Below, piece by piece: positions 47,335-54,585 of a stretch of 64,000 bases of DNA. Origin of the DNA: Thermohalobaculum sp039815685. GTDB lineage: Bacteria; Pseudomonadota; Alphaproteobacteria; Rhodobacterales; Rhodobacteraceae. Each line of letters opens with the position of its first letter. Position 1 is the stretch's first letter. The position numbers were made by a program, and so were the translations under genes. The notes beneath the pieces are model-generated. The model was not told the DNA's origin and made no database searches. It saw only the letters and a list, made by a program, of their open reading frames with translations. The stretch lies in contig JBCBYV010000012.1 in NCBI GenBank assembly GCA_039815685.1, forward strand, positions 53,319 to 117,318. The letters are read 5' to 3'.

Positions 47335-47997
47335 ATGAGCACGCAACTCGTCGAATTGCTGATCCTTGGCGCCGTGGCCGCCTTCATCCTTTACCGTCTG
47401 CGGAGCGTGATCGGCACGCGGACAGGCTATGAGGCCCCGCCTGACCGCTTCGGTGGCGCTGGAGCGCAGGACACGGACGAGACGCTGGATGCACCGGCCG
47501 AACCGGCGCCGGAGGTCGTCATCGATGATGCCGATATCCCGGAAGCGGCCCGCGACGCCGTCGCTTCGATGCGGGAGGCGGAACCGGGCTTCAGCCTCGG
47601 TGAGTTTCTCGGCGGTGCGCGGCAGGCCTATGAGATGATCCTAATGGCGTATGAGGAGGGCAATCGCGACCTTCTTCGCGATCTCCTGGCGCCGGATGTA
47701 TACAGCGCCTTTGAAGGGGTGATCGAGGAGCGGGAGAACGAAGGCCTCACCGTCGATGCCCGCTTCATCGGCGTGCGCGATGTACAGGTCGAGAGTGTGA
47801 CTTTCGACGAGGAGACCAGCGAGGCGGATGTGACGATCCGGTTCACTGGGGAACTCATCACCGCCGTGCGCGATGCGGAGAACCGGATTGTCGAGGGCGA
47901 TCCGAATGAGATCCGGCGGCAGAGCGACGTCTGGACCTTCAGCCGTGTGATGGGCGCGCCTAATCCGAACTGGCTGCTGACGGCGACTGGCGAGTGA
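47335..47997 (+). CDS. Tim44/TimA-domain protein
   Basis: A 220-residue membrane-anchored protein. One N-terminal helix (ELLILGAVAAFILYRL, residues 7-22), a Pro/Ala/Asp-rich linker, then the Tim44-like domain (PGFSLGEFLGGARQAYEMILMAYEEGNRDLLRDLL) and a cystatin-like C-terminal fold (VWTFSRVMGAPNPNWLL). In alphaproteobacteria this TimA relative is associated with the inner membrane; the mitochondrial homolog works with the import motor. Precise function unknown. One base separates it from mltA. Confidence 0.9.
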   Translation: MSTQLVELLILGAVAAFILYRLRSVIGTRTGYEAPPDRFGGAGAQDTDETLDAPAEPAPEVVIDDADIPEAARDAVASMREAEPGFSLGEFLGGARQAYEMILMAYEEGNRDLLRDLLAPDVYSAFEGVIEERENEGLTVDARFIGVRDVQVESVTFDEETSEADVTIRFTGELITAVRDAENRIVEGDPNEIRRQSDVWTFSRVMGAPNPNWLLTATGE

Positions 47998-47998
47998 C

Positions 47999-48979
47999 AT
48001 GGCGCCGAGCGTGCCGCCGCGGTGGACGACGCGTCGCGGCCTGATCGCTGGCGCTGCGGCGGGCCTCTCCATGCTCTCCCGGCCGACCATTGCCGACACC
48101 AAACGATCCGCCTGGGACAGGCTGAGAGGCTGGGACGAGGCGACCTTCGCTGCAGCAGCGGCTGCCATCGGCGGCCTCGGTGCGGTCGCACTGGGAGGCC
48201 GCCGGAGCTTCGAGGAGCGCTTCGAGCCGCATGAGCTTGAGACGAAGGTCCACCTCACCGCCTATTACGAGCCCGAACTGCCGGCATGTCGATCCCAGAC
48301 GCCCGGATTCGAGACCCCGGTTCTCGCAATGCCGGAGGGGTGGCGGGGAGCGCTTCCCTCTCGCGCGGAGATTGAAGCCGGTGCACTCGGCGCCGCCGCG
48401 CAAACCATTGCATGGCTCGAGGACCGAGTTTCGCTGTTCTTTCTCCAGGTGCAGGGGTCTGGTCGGCTACGCGTGCAGGACGAAGGTGGGCGCCTCATGC
48501 GGGTCGGTTATGCCGGGCGCAACGATCACCCCTACGTTTCAATCGGTTCAATTCTGAGGAAGGAATTCGGCCTCGCGGCATTGACCGCCGAGCAACTGCG
48601 CGCCTGGTTGGTGGCCGATGCGCCGCGTGGCAGGGCACTCATGGCGCGGAACCCGGCCTACATCTTCTTCAGGGAGGTAACCGATGCTCCGGCGGAGAGT
48701 GGACCCATCGGTGCCTGGGGCCGCCCGCTTCCCGCTGGTCACGCGATTGCGGTAGACCCCGCCCACCACGACTATGGCAGCCTCTTCTGGGTCGAGCCCG
48801 CGCACGATGCGGCACCTGCGCTATGGATGGCGATGGATACCGGCGCGGCCATTAAGGGTGCGGCCCGCTTCGATCTCTTCCTTGGCAGCGGCGATGCCGC
48901 CCGTTTTGCGGCATCCTCGGTCGATGGTCCCGGTCGTGTTTTCAAGCTCCTCGCAAAGAACTCGGGCGCCCGGCTGTGA
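47999..48979 (+). CDS. mltA: Membrane-bound lytic murein transglycosylase A
   Basis: Cleaves peptidoglycan with anhydro product. 326 residues. The N-terminus TTRRGLIAGAAAGLSM looks like a Tat-type signal peptide, without an obvious lipobox Cys. The MltA core has LTAYYEPELPA (residues 88-98), VSLFFLQVQGSGRLR, VGYAGRNDHPYVSIG, and the 3D domain with catalytic Asp in WMAMDTGAAIKG and the following RFDLFLGSGDAA. The stop overlaps the smr start. Confidence 0.94.
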   Translation: MAPSVPPRWTTRRGLIAGAAAGLSMLSRPTIADTKRSAWDRLRGWDEATFAAAAAAIGGLGAVALGGRRSFEERFEPHELETKVHLTAYYEPELPACRSQTPGFETPVLAMPEGWRGALPSRAEIEAGALGAAAQTIAWLEDRVSLFFLQVQGSGRLRVQDEGGRLMRVGYAGRNDHPYVSIGSILRKEFGLAALTAEQLRAWLVADAPRGRALMARNPAYIFFREVTDAPAESGPIGAWGRPLPAGHAIAVDPAHHDYGSLFWVEPAHDAAPALWMAMDTGAAIKGAARFDLFLGSGDAARFAASSVDGPGRVFKLLAKNSGARL

Positions 48980-49623
48980 AGCGGAAGCGGCGCGGGCTGA
49001 CGGCGGACGACAAGGCGGTTTGGCGGGCGGTTACTGAAACCGTGATGCCGCGAGATCCTCAAGGTCAACGATCACTGCAGGCGCCGGCTAGGTCGGAGGC
49101 CACGCCGGTCGCGCCGCGCGCCGAGACCTCGCTCGGTCGCGGCACATTGCCGGCGGCATGGCGTGACGCGGCGGCGTCTTCACCTTCCGTGCCGACCGGT
49201 ACCGTCCGTTTCATTCCCGGTGACGCTCGACCTGGACCGGTTGGCCGGCCTCAGGCGGGTCTCGACCGTCGCACGGCCGACCGGCTTCGCAAAGGTAGCC
49301 GAGAGCCTGATGCGAGGCTCGATCTGCATGGCATGACCGCGGAGCGCGCGCATCGCGCCCTCGACCGTTTCGTGGGAGAGGCCCATCGACGCGGCCATCG
49401 CTGCGTTCTGGTGATCACTGGAAAAGGGGGGCGGCGCGAAGTCGATGACGTCCCATGGCTCGATCCGGGTATCGGCGTTCTGCGCGACGCCGTGCCGCGG
49501 TGGCTTCGGAGCGGGCCTCACGGCCGCGTGATCGTCGGGATTTTCGAGGCGCATCAACGCCATGGGGGCGCCGGTGCGCTCTACGTCTATCTCAAGCGCC
49601 GACAAGAGAACTCCGGCCGTTAG
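48976..49623 (+). CDS. Smr-domain protein
   Basis: A 215-residue protein with a disordered N-terminal half (Arg, Ala, Pro-rich) and a C-terminal Smr domain: LDLHGMTAERAHRALDRF near 116-133, VLVITGKGGR and GGAGALYVYLKR. Such domains act as nucleases on mRNA in ribosome rescue or on DNA; which one applies cannot be told. GTG start overlaps the mltA stop by four bases. It ends the backbone gene run before tRNA-Lys. Confidence 0.92.
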   Translation: MKRKRRGLTADDKAVWRAVTETVMPRDPQGQRSLQAPARSEATPVAPRAETSLGRGTLPAAWRDAAASSPSVPTGTVRFIPGDARPGPVGRPQAGLDRRTADRLRKGSREPDARLDLHGMTAERAHRALDRFVGEAHRRGHRCVLVITGKGGRREVDDVPWLDPGIGVLRDAVPRWLRSGPHGRVIVGIFEAHQRHGGAGALYVYLKRRQENSGR

Positions 49624-49704
49624 CTGCCGCCAGCGCGGTCCGCGCCGCCCTTGACCCGCTCGACGGTTCCGCCTACGTACCGCTCCGCAGATCGCGACCC
49701 TTGG

Positions 49705-49780
49705 GGGCCATTAGCTCAGTTGGTAGAGCAGGTGACTCTTAATCACTTGGTCGTAGGTTCGAGTCCTACATGGCCCACCA
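49705..49780 (+). tRNA. tRNA-Lys (anticodon CUU)
   Basis: 76-base cloverleaf with acceptor arms GGGCCAT/ATGGCCC, D arm TAGCTCAGTTGGTAGAGCA, anticodon loop CTCTTAA with CTT at 34-36, T arm TAGGTTCGAGTCCTA and encoded CCA. It is the border between backbone and the mobile element; the reading frame of the recombinase runs into it from the right. Confidence 0.97.
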
Positions 49781-51342
49781 TCACACACCTCACGAGCCTG
49801 AAACCCCTCTAACATATTGAAGGGTAATGTGGTTTTCGGGGTTCTAGTTCCGGTTTTCCGGCAGTAGGCGAGACGCTCGGAAAACGCGAGCCTGAGCACC
49901 AGTCTGCGCAGGTCTGGGCGTCCAGAAGCCCAGACCTTCCAAGGGCTTGCGAAGAACTGGAGTGCGGGTTCTAGACACTCTTCTATGGTGCCCTTCGGCT
50001 TGAACCCGTGCTCTAGCTGGCTCTGCAACTGTAGCCGCTCTGCGTCGAGCTTCTCGATCCGGCGCTCATAGGCCGTCACCGCTGTTGGGCTCGCGGCGTC
50101 GGCAATCCGATCAAGGAAGTCGTCGATCTGGCGCTCGAGGCCGGTAAGCTTGGTGCCCGCGTTTCTCTGCATTTCAGCTACCTGCGCATGCCGTAGCTTC
50201 CAGGCATGCAGGAACATCTCCCGGACCAGCGTGAGGAGCGCTCTGGTGGGACGCATATCCCGCAGGAGTGCTTCGAAGTCGCCCTCGAGTTTGTCGCGCC
50301 GGATGGACTTTCCGTAGCTCACGCAGCCTTTGGTCTGGCAGAGGTAGTACGGATAGCCCTTCCCCAACCGTCCACGAGATACGCAGGAGTAGAGCGGGTT
50401 TCCGCAGTCCGCGCATTCAACGAAGCCGCGGAGAGCGAATTTCGTCCCAAGGTCTTTCCGTGCGGGGGCGCGCACAGCGCCGTTCAGGCGGTCCTGGATC
50501 CTGTTGAATGTGGCAGCATCAATGAGGCCTTCGTGGCGTCCCACGCGACGAGACACTCCCCAGCACGCCGCTTCGACGAAGCCTGCGTATACGGGTTGCC
50601 TCAGCATCTTGCGGACGAAGCAGAAGGACACCTTCCTCGTTCGCGTTTCACTTAGCTGCAGCTGTGCGGCCAGGAACCGTCTGACTTCTGCCTGTGACTG
50701 CAACCTGCCCGTTGCGTAGCCTTCAAGCGCCTCTTGCACGATCGAGGCAAGCGGTTCATCGCGCACGAGGATGTGCCCATGTTCGCGCGATCTCTCGTAC
50801 TTGTAGCCCCAGGGCGGCTGCGACATCACCGCATAGCCTTGCTCGACCCGCGCCGACATCTTCTGAATCACCTGTCTTCGGTTCTGCTTGCGCTCGAGTT
50901 CGCCCTGGGCGGCGATGATGGTCTCGACGAACTCGCCCTCGGGCGTGTCCTCGAAGCGGAAGTTGAGGCATTCGGGCGTCGCCCCGTGCTTGTCGAGCGT
51001 CCGGCGAAGCTTCTTGTGGAACTCGATATCGCGCGAGAAGCGCTTCAGGTCGTCGAAGACGATGACGAAGTCGGTCTCGCGGCGGGCTTCCAGATAGGCC
51101 AGCAGCGCCACCATGCCGGGGCGGTTCATGAAGTCGCCCCCGCCCGATGCATCGTCCGGGAAGACGGCCTCCACCTCATAGCCGCGCGCTTCGGCATACT
51201 GCCGACACCGGTGCTCCTGGCTTTCGAGGCCGGAGCCCTCGGCGGATTGCTTCTTGCTGGAGACCCGGCAGTAGATGATGGCTTTCGTGCCCGCCTGGGG
51301 CATGGCTGTGCTGCCCTTCAGAATGGTGGTGGCTTTGTTCAT
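49711..51342 (-). CDS. Large serine recombinase / integrase
   Basis: Site-specific recombinase of 543 residues. The N-terminal catalytic domain has YCRVSSKK with the nucleophile Ser28, then VFDDLKRFSRD; a recombinase domain follows (PPWGYKYER), a zinc ribbon with CADCGNPL and CQTKGC, a coiled-coil segment (about 385-440) and the C-terminal LPFNMLEGF motif usual for this class. The last 25 residues are translated from the vector-tRNA junction and the stop codon lies inside tRNA-Lys (49711-49713), so the element supplies no stop of its own. ATG overlaps the stop of the small upstream gene. A LexA box lies before the pair. Confidence 0.93.
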   Translation of the reverse strand: MNKATTILKGSTAMPQAGTKAIIYCRVSSKKQSAEGSGLESQEHRCRQYAEARGYEVEAVFPDDASGGGDFMNRPGMVALLAYLEARRETDFVIVFDDLKRFSRDIEFHKKLRRTLDKHGATPECLNFRFEDTPEGEFVETIIAAQGELERKQNRRQVIQKMSARVEQGYAVMSQPPWGYKYERSREHGHILVRDEPLASIVQEALEGYATGRLQSQAEVRRFLAAQLQLSETRTRKVSFCFVRKMLRQPVYAGFVEAACWGVSRRVGRHEGLIDAATFNRIQDRLNGAVRAPARKDLGTKFALRGFVECADCGNPLYSCVSRGRLGKGYPYYLCQTKGCVSYGKSIRRDKLEGDFEALLRDMRPTRALLTLVREMFLHAWKLRHAQVAEMQRNAGTKLTGLERQIDDFLDRIADAASPTAVTAYERRIEKLDAERLQLQSQLEHGFKPKGTIEECLEPALQFFASPWKVWASGRPDLRRLVLRLAFSERLAYCRKTGTRTPKTTLPFNMLEGFQAREVCDGGPCRTRTYDQVIKSHLLYQLS

Positions 51343-51716
51343 GAAGTCTCTCTTTCTGCCACGCGCTCCGGGGCGGCATTCGGGGTCGCTCTCCTGTCGG
51401 ATGGCTCAGGACATTCTACTGCATCCAGCACGGACGGGACGCCGTCGGGCTCAGTCTGCCCAAGCTGTCCACAGCTTTGTTGGACCGGGTGGAGCTGGTA
51501 GCCGAGATCGACGAACTGCAGCACGATGGACCAGGTGAGCTGGAGGTACTCTGCCCTCTGCTCCTCGGTCATCTCAGCGCTGTCGAGCCGATGCTGGAAC
51601 TGGTCGAGATCGACCTCCAGCACCTTGCGGCGCGCGCCACCAGCACCCCCACTGGCCGCCCCGCCCGCGGCCTTGGTGAAGGCAGCAGGCGCACCGGCCC
51701 CAATATCTTTCTTCAC
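51339..51716 (-). CDS. Small unknown protein coupled to the recombinase
   Basis: 125 residues, GTG start with an excellent ribosome site (AAAGGAG seven bases upstream). An Ala/Gly-rich N-terminus is followed by a compact segment VDLDQFQHRLDSAEMTEEQ and LTWSIVLQFVDLGYQLHPVQQ, probably helical; the C-terminal 45 residues are polar and irregular. I do not recognise a family. Its stop overlaps the recombinase ATG (ATGA), so both are made from one transcript. Position suggests a partner such as a directionality or regulatory factor for the recombinase, but that is inference only. Confidence 0.7.
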   Translation of the reverse strand: MKKDIGAGAPAAFTKAAGGAASGGAGGARRKVLEVDLDQFQHRLDSAEMTEEQRAEYLQLTWSIVLQFVDLGYQLHPVQQSCGQLGQTEPDGVPSVLDAVECPEPSDRRATPNAAPERVAERETS

Positions 51717-51761
51717 GTCAAACTCCTTTCAGTTTGCACTCCCTTTCTTCTTCACGAATGA

Positions 51762-51776
51762 GAACAATACAGGAAC
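51762..51776 (-). promoter_or_regulatory. LexA box before the recombinase operon
   Basis: On the minus strand GTTCCTGTATTGTTC, a perfect match to the alphaproteobacterial LexA site GTTC-N7-GTTC. It lies 46 bases before the GTG of the first gene, well placed to overlap a promoter. Predicts repression by LexA and induction by DNA damage. Confidence 0.82.
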
Positions 51777-51830
51777 ATTATCTGAGATCTTTGTTCTTGT
51801 GAAGAGGTTTCGACGAGCTGTTTTGGCAAG

Positions 51831-52140
51831 TCAGCGCGCAGGGCCGCGGTCTTTACTCTGCGAGTGTTCCGCCGTGCTGCGCTGCTGGTCGACGTAGGTG
51901 GCGCGGTCCTGCTCCTTGAGGCGGCCGACGGAGGCATAGGCCATCTCGGCGAGGCGGGATGCCTTCAGGAGCTGGTTGCCCGGGATGCTGTCGCCAGTTC
52001 CCATCCTTGTCCTGATAGCTGTAGGTGAGCGTGGTGTTGTAGATGGGACCGTGCTCGCCTTGATTGGCCCAGATGGCGGCGGTGACGCGGCCGTCGCGAT
52101 GGGTCTCGATCGGCTTCGGCTTCTGCTGGTCGTCGGACAT
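51831..52140 (-). pseudogene. Frameshifted small plasmid/ICE protein
   Basis: The frame starting at ATG 52140 reads MSDDQQKPKPIETHRDGRVT, then WANQGEHGPIYNTTLTYSYQDKDG (split across a Trp), the pattern of small unknown proteins of alphaproteobacterial plasmids and ICEs. Near 52000 the reading frame changes; only after a one-base shift does it continue sensibly as SIPGNQLLKASRLAEMAYAS and QDRATYVDQQRSTAEHSQSK to a TGA at 51831-51833. A single indel has therefore broken the gene. Function unknown; presence of relatives on conjugative elements is from memory, not from a search. Confidence 0.65.
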
Positions 52141-52178
52141 GGCTGTCTGCCTTTCTCTCACTGCTGCTGGATGGTTGG

Positions 52179-52330
52179 TTAGCGGGACGGGGTGCGCGAC
52201 CTGGTCCGCTGGCGGCTGCGCCCCTGCTTGGCGAGGGCCTGCTGCTCGCGGACGTAGAGGGCGCGGACGAAGGCGGCGCGGATCTGGCTGTTCTCGTGCT
52301 CGAAGTCCCCGCGCAGGATGGCGGTGCTCT
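52179..52330 (-). pseudogene. 3' fragment of an unidentified element gene
   Basis: About 50 codons reading STAILRGDFEHENSQIRAAF, VRALYVREQQALAKQGR and an Arg/Ser-rich end to a stop at 52179. The 5' side runs into the IS1182-like remnant at about 52330, so it looks like the C-terminal tail of a larger gene cut by that insertion. Not recognised. Confidence 0.4.
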
Positions 52331-52476
52331 CCTGCAGGCGCCGTGAGCCGGCCGGACGGCTACGATCGCGCGGCCCATGCGGTGCGAATGACGAATTCCT
52401 CCTCGCCGCCACCGCCCAGAACCTCAGAAAGCTCGCAAAGCTCTTCCCCATGCCGCAGCCGCCAAAGCCCGCGTGA
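52330..52476 (+). pseudogene. IS1182-family transposase C-terminal remnant
   Basis: The + strand reads GANDEFLLAATAQNLRKLAK and LFPMPQPPKPA before TGA 52474-52476, the typical end of IS1182-group transposases. Only about 48 codons remain. The sequence to about 52620 (CGACTTCTTCAACGGAATTG region) resembles the 3' non-coding end of such an element. Confidence 0.75.
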
Positions 52477-52704
52477 TGCGGCTTGGCACGCCTCTTCTTC
52501 GGGGCGCGATCCGCATCAACGCGACGACTTCACCGAGCGACTTCTTCAACGGAATTGGCTCGTTCCGGCCGTCTGCCGCGCGCAGCACGAAGGTTCGGAC
52601 CAGCTACCGTACCCTTGGTGCTAGCTATTCGCCCTTGCTGCCTGGCGCTTGACCTTACATATTGCGCGGATGTAAGGTATTCGCGAAACCACACGGAGCC
52701 TATA

Positions 52705-52956
52705 GTGTCACTCGAGTCGACCGTGACGTCGAAAGGGCAGACGACCCTTCCAAAGGACGTGAGGGAGCATCTTGGCCTCAAGGCGGGCGACAAGGTGCGC
52801 TATCTCGTCGTCGACGACGAGGTCCGGCTGGTCCGTCCGAAGAAGGTGATGAGCCTCTGCGGCAGTCTTCCTCACGAGGGCGATCCCGTGAGCCTCGACG
52901 ACATGGACGAGGCGGTCCGGGACGGCGCTGCCGCGCGCCAGCGCAGGGATCGATGA
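52705..52956 (+). CDS. AbrB/MazE-type antitoxin
   Basis: 83-residue swapped-hairpin DNA-binding protein: STVTSKGQTTLPKDVREHLG, LKAGDKVRYLVVDDEVRLVR, then an acidic toxin-binding tail (PVSLDDMDEAVRDGAAARQR). GTG start at 52705 with GGAG six bases upstream. Its stop overlaps the ATG of the following PIN-domain gene by four bases (ATGA), the usual antitoxin-toxin coupling, and it probably represses its own promoter. Confidence 0.88.
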   Translation: MSLESTVTSKGQTTLPKDVREHLGLKAGDKVRYLVVDDEVRLVRPKKVMSLCGSLPHEGDPVSLDDMDEAVRDGAAARQRRDR

Positions 52957-53351
52957 TTGGGCTGGACACGAACATTCTGGTCCGGTTCCTCGTTCAGGAC
53001 GATCCGAGCCAATCCGCTGCGGCGCAATCTCTCCTCGGCCGCTGCTCGACGAAGGAGCCCGGGTTCGTCGGAAGGGAGGTCCTTGTCGAACTCGTCTGGG
53101 TCCTTGAGCGGGCCTATGGCCATCCGGCATCGAGGATCTCGGCCACGCTGATCGGTTTGCTCGAGGCTGAGGAACTGGTGTTGGAGGACGCGGAGGATGC
53201 CGCGACGGCCGCGGTCGCGTATGGAAGCGGTGTCGCCGATTTCGCTGACCACATGATTTCCGCTGCCGCGGTTCGGGCCGGATGCGAGACGCTCTACACT
53301 TTCGATCTGAAGGCGGCACGACACAACGCGGTCACCCTGCTAGTGAAGTAG
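52953..53351 (+). CDS. PIN-domain toxin (VapC-like)
   Basis: A 132-residue predicted RNase. The PIN active site is seen as GLDTNILVRFLVQDD with Asp5 near the N-terminus, VELVWVLERAYG in the middle with an acidic residue, and DFADHMISAAAVRAGC and TFDLKAARH towards the end. Paired with the AbrB-type antitoxin. Likely stabilises the mobile element. Confidence 0.88.
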   Translation: MIGLDTNILVRFLVQDDPSQSAAAQSLLGRCSTKEPGFVGREVLVELVWVLERAYGHPASRISATLIGLLEAEELVLEDAEDAATAAVAYGSGVADFADHMISAAAVRAGCETLYTFDLKAARHNAVTLLVK

Positions 53352-53462
53352 GCGTGCGACGGGGCTGCGAAGGGCTGCTCCCGCCAAGATCGGTTGACAG
53401 CCAAACTGCCTCAGGCATCCTACACAAGTTGCAGCTCGGTCTCCTCTTTTCGGAGGAGCACC

Positions 53463-53727
53463 ATGTCGTCCATCCTGCGCAAGCGCCCCGTTCCAGATCC
53501 GACGCGGAAGATCACTTTCCCCGTCCCTGAGAAGCTCGCCGCCGATGTCGAGGCCGCTGATCGAGCGGGCGGAAGCTCTCGGCTTCGACGTCTCGATTGA
53601 GGAGAGCCTCGAGGCTGCCTATCGCCGTATCCATGCGAAGCTGGCGAAGGAGATGAAGGCGCTCGACGTCGATGCCGGCGCCGCCGACCCTGCTGACATG
53701 CCCACCGTCGGGCCAGTGGATCAGTGA
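53463..53727 (+). pseudogene. Frameshifted small unknown gene
   Basis: ATG 53463 is preceded by a good ribosome site (GGAGGAG). The first 30 codons read MSSILRKRPVPDPTRKITFP and VPEKLAADVEA, then the frame ends at 53600. A second frame from about 53552 continues LIERAEALGFDVSIEESLEA and AYRRIHAKLAKEMKALD to TGA 53725-53727. Joining them by one frameshift gives a coherent helical protein of about 87 residues, similar in style to small unknown proteins of conjugative elements. 53728-53953 contains nothing I can interpret. Confidence 0.6.
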
Positions 53728-53953
53728 CAAGACGACGAAGAGGCGGGGCAGGCTCCGTCTGTTCGTGCCGTCGGAGGTTGATCCACTTTCTGGGGCGGGT
53801 CCCGGACAAGGCAAACCCGCCTTCGCTCACGACAGCGGTTCAGTCAGCCAGGGGCGCAAGTCATAGCTTTTCGAATAAGTGATATGCCCGTTCGACAATG
53901 ATCGACGCCCACGGCGATTTCCGATCATCTCAACGGAAACGCTGATTGGTGCC

Positions 53954-54181
53954 TCAGCTGTAGCGGTCGACGGGAGAGACGTACTCTGGGCTCGCAGGAC
54001 TTGTGGGATCAATCCTATTGAGATGATCCAGATCGTCTTTCATGTACGGGTCGCCTAACTGTCTGGGTTGGCCATGGTCACGGTTCTGCTTTCGGCCATT
54101 CCCTATTCTCGATCGCAGCGCGTTGACGACTAGGAAGAGGATCACGACTGCGAAGAGGCCATAGAAGACTTCGTCTGCCAT
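53954..54181 (-). CDS. Small membrane protein
   Basis: 75 residues with one N-terminal helix (GLFAVVILFLVVNAL, about residues 8-22) and a polar C-terminus rich in Asp, Pro and Ser. ATG 54181 has GGAGGG seven bases upstream. It is the last leftward gene of the tra segment, 11 bases after the preceding frame. Family not recognised; topology suits a minor accessory of the transfer apparatus. Confidence 0.65.
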   Translation of the reverse strand: MADEVFYGLFAVVILFLVVNALRSRIGNGRKQNRDHGQPRQLGDPYMKDDLDHLNRIDPTSPASPEYVSPVDRYS

Positions 54182-54192
54182 CGCGGTCCCTC

Positions 54193-54543
54193 CTAGCGAT
54201 CGTCAGCAGTTCCGTAGATATGGAGCCGAAGCGGTTGGCCTTCCGTTGCGTCGTCCGATTCGCTACCATCAGCTTGTGGCCCGAACTCGTCGCTCTGCGG
54301 CCATTCGCGCCGCTCATCATAGCGCATTCCGACGTCCGACAGAATGCTCTCGACATTCGTCGTCCGGCCCGAGGCCGCGCGCTTCAGATCGTAGATGACG
54401 GATTCGGCGAGGCTGTCGCGCTTCCCGAACTCCTGACGGACCAGATCTTCGAGCGCATACATCCGGTCCGTCTGCTGCCCCAGGTTCTCCATCAGCTCGG
54501 CGAAGTAGTCGCCGGCCGTGGTGCTGCCGCCGCCTTCGATCAC
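54193..54543 (-). CDS. Open frame continuing traG (separate small protein or traG C-terminus)
   Basis: 116 codons from GTG 54543, acidic and helical (TTAGDYFAELMENLGQQTDR, YALEDLVRQEFGKRD). The same frame is open back to the traG TGA at 54586-54588 with sense codons PESEADRQAYWRAVIE, and no ribosome site precedes the GTG. Either a poorly initiated small gene or the cut-off end of TraG. Family not recognised. Confidence 0.5.
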   Translation of the reverse strand: MIEGGGSTTAGDYFAELMENLGQQTDRMYALEDLVRQEFGKRDSLAESVIYDLKRAASGRTTNVESILSDVGMRYDERREWPQSDEFGPQADGSESDDATEGQPLRLHIYGTADDR

Positions 54544-54585
54544 GGCGCGCCAATAGGCCTGTCGGCGATCGGCCTCGCTCTCGGG

